DNA of 64,000 bases from Rhodobacteraceae bacterium Alg238-R152 (GTDB taxonomy: Bacteria > Pseudomonadota > Alphaproteobacteria > Rhodobacterales > Rhodobacteraceae). The position numbers were made by a program, and so were the translations under genes. Shown piece after piece: positions 1 to 8,064 of this stretch. How positions within the stretch are numbered: the first letter of the stretch is position 1; the number at the start of each line of letters is the position of its first letter. Where the stretch lies: assembly GCA_900537125.1 (NCBI GenBank), contig UNRJ01000001.1, forward strand, positions 663,569-727,568, read 5' to 3'. The notes beneath the pieces are model-generated. The model was not told the origin of the DNA and did no database searches. It saw only the letters and a program-made list of their open reading frames with translations.

Positions 1-1
1 A

Positions 2-1999
2 CGCGGCCACTTTCCCGTGGGCACGCCCATTCTGACCGCCGCCCGTCAATTGGGTGTCGATCTCGATAGCGTCTGCGGTGGGCGTGGGGTCTGTTCCAAA
101 TGTCAGATAACGCCCTCTTTCGGCGAGTTCCCCAAACACGGCGTCACGGTGTCCGAGGATGCCCTCTCCGAATGGAACGCTGTCGAGCAGCGCTATGATG
201 ACATACGCGGCTTGCCAAAAAGCCGCCGACTGGGCTGTCAGGCCAAGGTGCAGGGTGACATTGTGATTGATGTGCCCCCAGAAAGCCAGGTGCACAAACA
301 AGTGGTGCGCAAACGGGCAGAAGTGCGCGACATCACCCTGAACCCAACCGTGCACCTGACCTATGTCGAGGTGGAAGAGCCCGACATGCACAAACCCTCT
401 GGAGATTTGGAACGGCTTCTGACAGCGCTGAAAGCCACCACGGGCCACGCACATATCTCGGTAGACACCCATCTCTTGCACGTTTTGCAGCCGGTTTTGC
501 GCAAAGGTGATTGGTCAGTCACTGCTGCCATTCATAAAGACCACACTGACACGCACCCTCGGCTCATCGCCCTTTGGCCCGGCTACTTTGAGGGACCAGT
601 CTACGGCCTTGCTGTTGACCTTGGCTCCACCACCATCGCAGGGCACCTCTGCGATCTGACCTCCGGCGAAGTTGTGGCCTCTTCTGGTCTCATGAACCCA
701 CAAATTCGCTTTGGCGAAGACCTAATGAGCCGCGTCAGCTATGCCATGATGAACAAAGGTGGCGATCAGGAGATGACCGCGGCCGTGCGCGACGGTCTCA
801 ACCAGCTTGTCATTGATATTGCCAAAGACGCCGAGATCGCGCCCACACAAATCCTAGACACCGTGTTTGTGATGAACCCGGTCATGCACCACCTGTTTCT
901 TGGGATCGACCCGTTTGAATTGGGCCAAGCCCCCTTTGCGCTGGCCACTTCCGATGCGCTCTCTCTGCCCGCCTCAGAGCTCGGCCTCACGATCGCACCA
1001 GGCACCCGCGCTTACCTACTGCCGTGCATCGCAGGCCACGTTGGGGCTGACGCCGCCGGTGTGGCGCTGTCTGAGGCACCGGACAAATCCGAAGACCTCG
1101 CGCTTGTGGTAGACGTGGGCACCAATGCCGAAATTCTGCTGGGCGACGAAAACGGCGTGCTGGCCTGCTCCTCACCAACCGGCCCAGCCTTTGAGGGAGC
1201 ACAGATCAGCGCTGGCCAACGCGCCGCGCCCGGCGCCATTGAGCGTGTGGAAATTGATCCCACTACCAAAGAGCCGCGCTTCCGCGTGATTGGCTGTGAG
1301 CTGTGGTCTGATGACGAAGGTTTTCCGGCCGCGATTGCGGCGACCGGCATCACAGGCATCTGCGGTTCCGGCATCATCGAAGTGATTGCCGAAATGCGCC
1401 TTGCTGGCCTTGTCGATGCATCCGGCCTGATTGGATCAGCGGAACAAACCGGTACCACGCGTTGCTTTGCTGACGGCCGTACCAACTCCTATACCCTCTG
1501 GGAAGGTGATGCAGACCAAAAACCTATCACCGTGACCAACGCCGACATCCGCGCCATTCAGATGGCCAAGGCAGCGCTCTACTCTGGCGCGCGCCTGCTG
1601 ATGGACAAACGCGGCGTCGAGCAAGTCGACCGTGTTGTACTCGCGGGGGCCTTCGGCGCACATATCTCTGCCAAACACGCCATGGTACTCGGAATGATCC
1701 CCGACTGCCCACTGAACAAGGTCACCTCGGCGGGTAACGCCGCCGGGACCGGCGCGCGCATTGCGCTTCTGAACAAAGACGCCCGCAGTGAAATCGAAAC
1801 CCTCGTGCGCAAGATCGAGAAAATCGAAACCGCTGTGGAACCGCGCTTTCAAGAGCACTTCGTGAACGCCTCCGCCTTGCCCAACTCTGCTGATCCGTTC
1901 CCGATCCTGCGCGACTTGGTCACGCTGCCCGAAGTCAGCTTCAACACTGGCGGCGGAGATGGCGCAGGTGGTGGCCGACGCCGACGTCGCCGCAGCTAA
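2..1999 (+). CDS. 2Fe-2S ferredoxin/ASKHA-domain protein (DUF4445, RACo-like), 5'-partial
   Basis: The frame is open to the left edge, so the N-terminus lies outside the window; the GTG at 17 is probably internal. Counting from that codon, an N-terminal plant-type 2Fe-2S domain shows Cys20, Cys26, Cys29 and Cys74 (CX5CX2C plus a distal Cys). A middle linker follows, then an actin-like ATPase (ASKHA) domain starting near residue 196 with the phosphate-loop sequence AVDLGSTTIAG and a second one, VVDVGTNAEILL, near 365. This architecture matches RACo/RamA-type proteins, which use ATP to reductively activate corrinoid proteins in methyl-transfer pathways. By family the role is reactivation of a Co(II) corrinoid methyltransferase; the partner is not in view. 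The C-terminus is an unusual Gly-rich run ending in six arginines. Family confidence is high; substrate is unknown. Confidence 0.88.
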   Translation, partial: RGHFPVGTPILTAARQLGVDLDSVCGGRGVCSKCQITPSFGEFPKHGVTVSEDALSEWNAVEQRYDDIRGLPKSRRLGCQAKVQGDIVIDVPPESQVHKQVVRKRAEVRDITLNPTVHLTYVEVEEPDMHKPSGDLERLLTALKATTGHAHISVDTHLLHVLQPVLRKGDWSVTAAIHKDHTDTHPRLIALWPGYFEGPVYGLAVDLGSTTIAGHLCDLTSGEVVASSGLMNPQIRFGEDLMSRVSYAMMNKGGDQEMTAAVRDGLNQLVIDIAKDAEIAPTQILDTVFVMNPVMHHLFLGIDPFELGQAPFALATSDALSLPASELGLTIAPGTRAYLLPCIAGHVGADAAGVALSEAPDKSEDLALVVDVGTNAEILLGDENGVLACSSPTGPAFEGAQISAGQRAAPGAIERVEIDPTTKEPRFRVIGCELWSDDEGFPAAIAATGITGICGSGIIEVIAEMRLAGLVDASGLIGSAEQTGTTRCFADGRTNSYTLWEGDADQKPITVTNADIRAIQMAKAALYSGARLLMDKRGVEQVDRVVLAGAFGAHISAKHAMVLGMIPDCPLNKVTSAGNAAGTGARIALLNKDARSEIETLVRKIEKIETAVEPRFQEHFVNASALPNSADPFPILRDLVTLPEVSFNTGGGDGAGGGRRRRRRS

Positions 2000-2049
2000 C
2001 CAAATCTCGCTTGACCCTCCTGCAGCGCTGTCTTACCAACGGGCGTGCT

Positions 2050-2123
2050 GCGGGTATGGTGAAAAGGTATCACACGAGCTTCCCAAGCTCTTGTTACGGG
2101 TTCGATTCCCGTTACCCGCTCCA
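2050..2123 (+). tRNA. tRNA-Gly (anticodon CCC)
   Basis: The acceptor stem pairs gcgggta with tacccgc. The anticodon loop ttcccaa gives anticodon CCC, the T arm is cggg-ttcgatt-cccg, and a CCA end is encoded at 2121-2123. The bottom pair of the anticodon stem is a C-U mismatch. The gene lies 50 bp after the ASKHA gene. Confidence 0.93.
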
Positions 2124-2154
2124 AAATCAATAACTTACGCTGTACTTCTAAAGT

Positions 2155-2185
2155 AAAAACGCCGCATTCCTAAGAAATGCGACGC
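2155..2185 (-). terminator. Probable rho-independent terminator of zwf-pgl-pgi
   Basis: Read on the minus strand, CGCATTTC pairs with GAATGCG and the hairpin is followed by a run of five T. It begins about 25 bp past the pgi stop. Confidence 0.6.
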
Positions 2186-2208
2186 TGAATCTTTAGGGAT
2201 GCCTGCCA

Positions 2209-3810
2209 CTAGTCGCGCATACCCAAAATATGATCAAGCAAGGCAACAGTAGAAGCACTTGCCCCCTCCGGCGCGCCCTTGCCTTCCATGGCAGGCACCA
2301 GACCGTTGGCCAGCTCTTTGCCCAACTCCACGCCCCATTGGTCGTAAGAATTGATGCCGTAAATCACCCCTTCGACAAACACGCGGTGCTCATACATCGC
2401 CACAATCTGGCCAAGCACATAAGGCGTCAGGCGTGGATACACCAACGTGGTCGATGGACGATTGCCTTCAAATACGCGATGCTTGGCCAAACGATCCAGT
2501 TTTTTGCCAGCGACGCCACTTGCCTCCAACTGCGCCCGTGCCTCTGCTTCAGAGCGCCCTTTTAACAGCGCTTCCGACTGCGCCAGGCAGTTGGCCACCA
2601 ACGCGCGGTGATGTTCACCCAACGCGGGTTCATGGCCTTCGGCCCCCACCAAAAACTCACAGGGCACAACTTGCTGGCCTTGGTGGATCAACTGATAAAA
2701 CGCATGCTGTCCATTGGTACCAGGCTCCCCCCAGACAATGGGTCCAGCCACACGACCCAATGTGCTGCCATCCATGGCCACACCTTTACCGTTGCTCTCC
2801 ATTTCAAGTTGCTGAAGGTACGCTGGCAAGCGAGCCAAACGCTGCTCATAAGGCAGCACCGCGCGGGTTGAATGGCCACAGACCTGCTGGTGCCAAATCC
2901 CAACCAGTGCCAGTAGCACCGGCAGGTTCTCCTCTAACGGGGCGTCGCAAAAGTGGCGATCCATCGCCTGAGCACCCTCAAGAAAGCTCTCAAACGCCTT
3001 TGGACCAATGGCTAACATCAGCGAAAACCCAATTGGCCCCCAAACCGAGTAACGTCCGCCAACCCAGTCCTCAAAACCAAACACCCGCTCCGCCGGAATG
3101 CCAAACAACGCACAGCGGTCCACGGCCGAAGAAATCGCCACAAACCGCTCCAGCGCGTCCGGGCCACCGGCCCACTCCATCACCGTGCGCGCATTCATCA
3201 AGGTTTCTTGCGTGGTAAACGTCTTGGACGCCACAATGACCAGCGTGCTGTCCGGGTCCAACCCCGCCAACGTATCTGTCGCATCCGCGCCATCGACGTT
3301 AGAGATAAAGTGACACTTTGGACCATCGCCATAGGGGGCAAGCGCCATCACCGCCATGAGCGGCCCAAGATCAGACCCACCAATGCCGATGTTCACTACA
3401 TCCGTAATACGCTTGCCGTTGCCTGGAAAGCTGCCGTCGCGCACGGCGCTGGCCAACTTTGCCATCCGCGCACGTGTTTCTCGCACCTCTGGCAGCACAT
3501 CCAGTCCATCCACAACAAGTGGGTCGTCCCCCAGGTTGCGCAATGCGGTGTGCAGCACCGCACGATCCTCGGTGACATTGATTTTCTCACCGCCAAACAT
3601 CGCTGTACGCTTGGCCGCGACCCCTGCCGCCTCCGCCAAACGGATCAATGCCGCCTTGGATTCGGCATCAATCGACGTTTTGCTGTAATCAAACAGCAGC
3701 CCATCTGATTTCAGAGTAAAATCCTGCGCCCGTGTGTCATCCGCCTCAAACAGGGCCAAAATTTGCCCTGTCTCTGCGCCTGCGCGCAACGCATCCAATT
3801 CAGTCCACAT
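2209..3810 (-). CDS. pgi: Glucose-6-phosphate isomerase
   Basis: Cytoplasmic enzyme interconverting glucose-6-phosphate and fructose-6-phosphate. Visible signatures are the sugar-isomerase motif NIGIGGSDLGP, the PGI signature GGRYSVWGPIG, and the C-terminal signature YDQWGVELGKELANG, which carries the catalytic Lys region. At 533 aa the length is normal for bacterial Pgi. I chose the ATG at 3810; a TTG directly abutting the pgl stop (3816) would add two residues. It is the last gene of the zwf-pgl-pgi operon. Together the three genes feed glucose-6-phosphate into 6-phosphogluconate and allow cycling of fructose-6-phosphate back, as expected where the Entner-Doudoroff route dominates; edd and eda are not in the window. 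Confidence 0.97.
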   Translation of the reverse strand: MWTELDALRAGAETGQILALFEADDTRAQDFTLKSDGLLFDYSKTSIDAESKAALIRLAEAAGVAAKRTAMFGGEKINVTEDRAVLHTALRNLGDDPLVVDGLDVLPEVRETRARMAKLASAVRDGSFPGNGKRITDVVNIGIGGSDLGPLMAVMALAPYGDGPKCHFISNVDGADATDTLAGLDPDSTLVIVASKTFTTQETLMNARTVMEWAGGPDALERFVAISSAVDRCALFGIPAERVFGFEDWVGGRYSVWGPIGFSLMLAIGPKAFESFLEGAQAMDRHFCDAPLEENLPVLLALVGIWHQQVCGHSTRAVLPYEQRLARLPAYLQQLEMESNGKGVAMDGSTLGRVAGPIVWGEPGTNGQHAFYQLIHQGQQVVPCEFLVGAEGHEPALGEHHRALVANCLAQSEALLKGRSEAEARAQLEASGVAGKKLDRLAKHRVFEGNRPSTTLVYPRLTPYVLGQIVAMYEHRVFVEGVIYGINSYDQWGVELGKELANGLVPAMEGKGAPEGASASTVALLDHILGMRD

Positions 3811-3816
3811 ACCCAA

Positions 3817-4488
3817 TCACTCCGTCCAATGTACTTCTGCACCGCTGGAAATCGATTTGATCGGCGCCTCTTCTTTTGGCAGTTTCTGCGCCGCATTTAA
3901 AGCATCGCGCTTGTCAGAGCCCTTTATCAGGATGTGTTTGCGCACCGCCGCATCCAGCACACGCGCCGACAATGTGATCCGCACATCCGGTAAATCTTCT
4001 CGCCGAATGGGCACCAAAACACCCGCATCTGTGGCCAAAGCCGCTTGCAGCCCCTCTGCACCGGGGAAAAGTGAAGCTGTGTGCATATCTGCGCCCATGC
4101 CGAGCAACGCCACATCCACCGGCAACGCCCCGATGATCGTAGTCTCAAGCTCCGCCAAAATCTCTTCCGGCGCGTCCGCAGGTGCGTAAAGCGGCAAATA
4201 CCGCGCAGCCGTGGCCCGGTTGGTCAACAGACGAGATTTCACCAATGCCGAATTGGACCGCTCATGATCTTCAGGTACCCAGCGTTCATCGGTCAGGATC
4301 ACATCCACCCGGTCCCAATCCAAATCCACAGCACTCAGCGCATCAAAAATTGGCCCCGGTGTTGTCCCCCCAGGCACTGCCAAAACTACACGATCTTTGG
4401 TGTGTAACGCTTCGGCCAGATCGTCCGCCAAAACTTTGGCAACATCCATCGCCATCATCTCCGCATCAGGATATGTGTTGAAGTTCAT
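3817..4488 (-). CDS. pgl: 6-phosphogluconolactonase
   Basis: Hydrolyses 6-phosphogluconolactone made by Zwf. The family motifs LTDERWVP and LLGMGADMHTASLFPG are present; the second has Met where most members read DGHTASLFPG, a conservative oddity beside the catalytic His. At 223 aa it has the usual length for the DevB/Pgl family. The start ATG overlaps the zwf stop by 4 nt and the stop is six bases before the pgi ATG, so translation of the three genes is probably coupled. Confidence 0.96.
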   Translation of the reverse strand: MNFNTYPDAEMMAMDVAKVLADDLAEALHTKDRVVLAVPGGTTPGPIFDALSAVDLDWDRVDVILTDERWVPEDHERSNSALVKSRLLTNRATAARYLPLYAPADAPEEILAELETTIIGALPVDVALLGMGADMHTASLFPGAEGLQAALATDAGVLVPIRREDLPDVRITLSARVLDAAVRKHILIKGSDKRDALNAAQKLPKEEAPIKSISSGAEVHWTE

Positions 4489-5939
4489 TTGCCCAATCCT
4501 CTCCAGTTTCGCCCATCACGGCGCATCATCACAGCCGCATCATCCGGCCCAAAGGAAAACGCGTCATAGGGCTTTGGAACATCGCCCCGCGCTTCCCACC
4601 CGCGAATGATCGGGTCGGTCCAGGCCCAGGCCGCTTCCACCTCATCATCGCGCATAAACAGTGTTTGGTTGCCCCGGATCACGTCCATGATCAGCCGTTC
4701 GTAAGCATCCGCCGCACTTTGCCCCTTGGGGCCCAAAGCTTCGGCAAAACTCATATCCAATGGCACGTCCACAAGCCGCATCCCGCCCGGACCTGGCTCC
4801 TTGATAGTCACCTTTAATGTAATGCCTTCATTGGGTTGCAGCTGAATGCTCAACTCATTTCGGTGCCGCCCAGCCTCATCTCCAAAGATCGAGTGCGGTG
4901 TGTCTTTGAACACCACGGTGATTTCACTGTCGCGCTCCGACAACCGCTTTCCAGTCCGCAAGTAAAACGGTGTTCCCGCCCATCGCCAGTTGTTCACCTG
5001 ACATTTCAATGCCACAAAACTCTCTGTCTTTGACCGTGGATTGTCGACATCTTCCCGGTAGCTGTTGGCATCATCAGCTGCGGTATATTGCCCACGCACA
5101 ATATGGTGCGGCGCCACCGTATCAAGTGCCCGGATCACCTTAAGCTTTTCATCGCGCACCGCATCCGGCTCAAACTGCGACGGCGGCTCCATCGCAATCA
5201 AACACAAGAGCTGCATCAGGTGGTTTTGCACCATGTCCCGCATCGCACCAGATTTTTCATAGTACCCACCACGACCGGCCACACCAACGCTTTCAGCCAC
5301 AGTGATTTGAATGTGATCAATGTACTGCGCGTTCCACAGCGGCTCAAACAGCATGTTTCCAAACCGCACCGCCATCAGATTTTGCACCGTCTCTTTGCCA
5401 AGATAGTGGTCGATCCGGTAGATTTGACTCTCATCAAAGTACTGCGCCAACTCCTTGTTAAGCGCCTGCGCGCTTTCAAGATCATGCCCAAAAGGCTTCT
5501 CGACCACGATCCGGGTGTCTGCTTGCGTCAATCCGTGTCGCTTCAACCCTTTGGCCAAGTCTGAGTACACACCTGGCCCAACAGAAAAGTAAAACGCCCG
5601 GACCGAGCCTTCCTTCAGAAGCGCAGACAAATCTGCCCAGCCACCTTCACCGCGCGCATCCACAGCAACATAATGCAAATGCGCGCAGAACCCAGCAACA
5701 GCTTCGACATCCTGTGCCGCTTCTCCGCCAAACTCTCTCAGCGCGTCCGCCACCGACGTTCGATATGCGTCCACTGTCAGATCGCTACGCGCAGCACCGA
5801 TAACCTGACTGCTTTCAGGCATTTGCCCGGAGCAATATCGCTTAAACAACGCCGGTAAGATCTTTCGCCGCGCCAAGTCGCCGGTCCCGCCAAAGATCAC
5901 AAGATCAAATGATTCAACGGGGATAATACGAGAAACCAT
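4485..5939 (-). CDS. zwf: Glucose-6-phosphate 1-dehydrogenase
   Basis: Oxidises glucose-6-phosphate with NADP, the entry step to the Entner-Doudoroff and pentose phosphate pathways. The nucleotide-binding motif GGTGDLARRK lies at residues 17-26 and the active-site signature RIDHYLGKETVQN contains the catalytic His/Lys region. Length, 484 aa, is typical. It is the first gene of the operon and its start is 43 bp from a perfect 16-bp palindrome (5982-5997), so transcription is probably under a LacI-type repressor or activator. Confidence 0.97.
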   Translation of the reverse strand: MVSRIIPVESFDLVIFGGTGDLARRKILPALFKRYCSGQMPESSQVIGAARSDLTVDAYRTSVADALREFGGEAAQDVEAVAGFCAHLHYVAVDARGEGGWADLSALLKEGSVRAFYFSVGPGVYSDLAKGLKRHGLTQADTRIVVEKPFGHDLESAQALNKELAQYFDESQIYRIDHYLGKETVQNLMAVRFGNMLFEPLWNAQYIDHIQITVAESVGVAGRGGYYEKSGAMRDMVQNHLMQLLCLIAMEPPSQFEPDAVRDEKLKVIRALDTVAPHHIVRGQYTAADDANSYREDVDNPRSKTESFVALKCQVNNWRWAGTPFYLRTGKRLSERDSEITVVFKDTPHSIFGDEAGRHRNELSIQLQPNEGITLKVTIKEPGPGGMRLVDVPLDMSFAEALGPKGQSAADAYERLIMDVIRGNQTLFMRDDEVEAAWAWTDPIIRGWEARGDVPKPYDAFSFGPDDAAVMMRRDGRNWRGLGK

Positions 5940-5981
5940 GGGGCGTCATTCCTTATTGGCGGTCCGAATTTTGTCGGAAAA

Positions 5982-5997
5982 TCGTTAGCGCTAACGA
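5982..5997. promoter_or_regulatory. Palindromic operator upstream of zwf
   Basis: The sequence TCGTTAGCGCTAACGA is a perfect inverted repeat with the GC-centred half-sites typical of LacI-family operators. It sits between zwf (minus) and the radical SAM gene (plus), much closer to zwf. In Rhodobacter sphaeroides the LacI-family regulator CceR is known to control central carbon genes including zwf; assigning this site to a CceR orthologue is inference. The rest of 5940-6122 shows nothing else that I can name. Confidence 0.7.
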
Positions 5998-6122
5998 CGT
6001 CATATCACCGCCACTTTAACACCGCAACCAAACATCACAACTGTGTCAATCCAACCGCTTCACCTTTACTTGGCTGCTCAACTGCGCCTACTACCATCAG
6101 ACCACCGGAACATGGCAGGCAC

Positions 6123-7064
6123 ATGAAAGATCACGTAAATATCGGCAAGTTCAACGACCCTTTTGTGACCGCAAAGGGCGACACCCGTGCTCATGTCGCG
6201 CTCACAGATCCCCAAACGCTTTGGTTTAATACCGGAACGCTGTGCAACATCGAATGTGAGAATTGCTACATTCTATCGTCGCCCACAAACGACGCGCTGG
6301 TGTATGTAACCGCAGACGAAGTATCGGATTATCTCGATCAACTTGAGGTGCGAAACTGGCAGGTTCGGGAAATTGCCTTTACCGGCGGTGAACCATTTAT
6401 GAACCCGGAAATGAACGAGATGGCCCGCCGGTCACTGGAACGTGGCTATGACGTACTGATCCTCACCAATGCCATGCAGCCGATGCAGCGCAAACGGGTC
6501 GGTGCGGGCCTTCACAAACTGGCACAAGACTTCCCCGGCAAGCTGACGCTGCGCATATCTGTCGACCATTGGTCCGCCGAATTGCATGACAAAGAGCGCG
6601 GCACTGGCACATTTGAGCGCACACTTAACGGAATGCGCTGGCTGCGCGACCACGGTATCAACATGACCGTCGCTGGCCGCACCATGTGGAATGAAACCGA
6701 CGCTGCGGCACGCGCAGGTTACGCGGATCTCTACGCAAATGAAAACTTTAAGATCGACGCGTTAAGCCCCGGTGAAACCGTGCTTTTCCCAGAAATGGAT
6801 GAAACTGCCGAAGTGCCCGAAATCACCACAGACTGCTGGGGCATTTTGAACAAATCGCCCTCAGAGGTCATGTGTTCAAATTCGCGCATGGTGGTGAAAC
6901 ACAAAGGCGCAGCAAAGCCCTCGGTCATTGCCTGCACACTGCTGCCCTACGATCCCCAATTTGATCTTGGGTCAACGTTGGCAGAGGCTGAAAAGCCCGT
7001 GCAGCTGAACCATCCCCACTGCGCGAAATTCTGTGTGTTAGGCGGAGCCTCCTGCTCGGCCTGA
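6123..7064 (+). CDS. Radical SAM protein of unknown substrate
   Basis: The radical SAM cluster motif CX3CX2C is at Cys41, Cys45 and Cys48, followed by the SAM-binding GGE motif in AFTGGEPFMNPE. The C-terminal part contains further cysteines (CTLLPYD, then CAKFCVLGGASC at the very end), suggesting an auxiliary iron-sulfur cluster of a reduced SPASM type. Length is 313 aa. It stands alone on the plus strand, with zwf divergent behind it and the SYLF gene convergent ahead, 11 bp from its stop. No peptide precursor or maturase partner is visible nearby, so the substrate cannot be inferred. Confidence 0.85.
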   Translation: MKDHVNIGKFNDPFVTAKGDTRAHVALTDPQTLWFNTGTLCNIECENCYILSSPTNDALVYVTADEVSDYLDQLEVRNWQVREIAFTGGEPFMNPEMNEMARRSLERGYDVLILTNAMQPMQRKRVGAGLHKLAQDFPGKLTLRISVDHWSAELHDKERGTGTFERTLNGMRWLRDHGINMTVAGRTMWNETDAAARAGYADLYANENFKIDALSPGETVLFPEMDETAEVPEITTDCWGILNKSPSEVMCSNSRMVVKHKGAAKPSVIACTLLPYDPQFDLGSTLAEAEKPVQLNHPHCAKFCVLGGASCSA

Positions 7065-7075
7065 CATCAGGCTGG

Positions 7076-7816
7076 TCAGTTTAACTCTGGCGAGCGCCAG
7101 TATTTGGTGCCTTCCAAACCTGCGTTCACCCGCCACCGATCTTTATCGAGGATAAAGACCGACTGACCTTGCGTAAATCGCACCTCGTCGCCTGATTTGT
7201 CGCCGCCTGCCTGCGCGCCCCCACCTGCGGTAGCGTCATACCCATTTACGACAAACCGCTGAAAATCGGCGTGTGTTTCAAACAAAATCACAAATTGTGT
7301 GGAAAATCCGCCGATCCCAAAACCAGCCCCCAGACCACCGGTGCCCATATTCATATACGTACGTGCGCTGGTGTCTTTGGCAACAGCCACACCACGCCCA
7401 TATCCCGTGGTCACCGGGAAGACCGTGACTTTTCGGCTGTCAAAGGCCGCATAGCCGGCACTTTGTCGATAAAGCGCATCCGCCTTTGGATTTTGCGCTA
7501 GGAGCAGCGCCAAAATATCATCGGCCATTGCATCAAGCCGCGCCCGCGTTGCCTCTGGGGTTTCTTCGTTGGACAAAAGTTCATCGGTCGATGAAATTGC
7601 ATCCCCAACGCCAGTCACGCCTTTTTCGACGGTATTGCCAACAGCTGTCGCACCTTTACCTATGGCTTCTCCGGTGGCAGTGACACCGTCACCAATGGCC
7701 TCACCGGTGGTCTCTGCACCTTTTCTAATTTTGTCCCACAGCCCCTCGGCTTTTACGGGGCCAACAAATATCATCGCCAGCGCCACCGTCGTACTGCCCG
7801 TCAAAACTTTGTGCAT
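7076..7816 (-). CDS. SYLF (Ysc84-like) lipid-binding protein with N-terminal 11-residue repeats
   Basis: An N-terminal signal sequence with a probable cut near AEG (residue 25) indicates export. Residues 27-81 form five in-register 11-residue units (WDKIRKGAETT, GEAIGDGVTAT, GEAIGKGATAV, GNTVEKGVTGV, GDAISSTDELL). The C-terminal two thirds match the SYLF/Ysc84 domain: YAAFDSRKVTVFPVTTGYG, then a Gly-rich GTGGLGAGFGIGG segment and FVILFET. SYLF domains bind phosphoinositide-type lipids in eukaryotes; bacterial members are periplasmic and of unknown function. Length is 246 aa. The protein is likely periplasmic and membrane-associated. Confidence 0.87.
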   Translation of the reverse strand: MHKVLTGSTTVALAMIFVGPVKAEGLWDKIRKGAETTGEAIGDGVTATGEAIGKGATAVGNTVEKGVTGVGDAISSTDELLSNEETPEATRARLDAMADDILALLLAQNPKADALYRQSAGYAAFDSRKVTVFPVTTGYGRGVAVAKDTSARTYMNMGTGGLGAGFGIGGFSTQFVILFETHADFQRFVVNGYDATAGGGAQAGGDKSGDEVRFTQGQSVFILDKDRWRVNAGLEGTKYWRSPELN

Positions 7817-7989
7817 TTACCTGCCTCCAGACCTTCAAAACACAATCTCAGTAGAGCACGATTCAACGCCGCGTCGCATCCTTTCTTTGAACCTACAAAT
7901 TTCACCCACAAAGGTGACCAACTTTTGCAACCCACACAATGACTTAATCTCGTCGCGGCGGGAATACGCACGTAACAGGCACAGCACCA

Positions 7990-8019
7990 TTGCACCCTAT
8001 ATGATGCCTCTGATATAAG
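7990..8019 (+). promoter_or_regulatory. Candidate gyrA promoter
   Basis: A TTGCAC -35 element (7990-7995) is followed after 18 bp by TATAAG (8014-8019), about 45 bp before the gyrA start. The rest of 7817-8064 contains no gene that I can support. Confidence 0.5.
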
Positions 8020-8064
8020 CATTCCAACAACATATGGACCGCCAATAAGAAGCGAGACTGGGAC

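Noticed and set aside
2433..3218. 261-codon ORF antisense to pgi
   Set aside because: It is a Pro/His-rich shadow of the high-GC pgi gene; pgi is certain.
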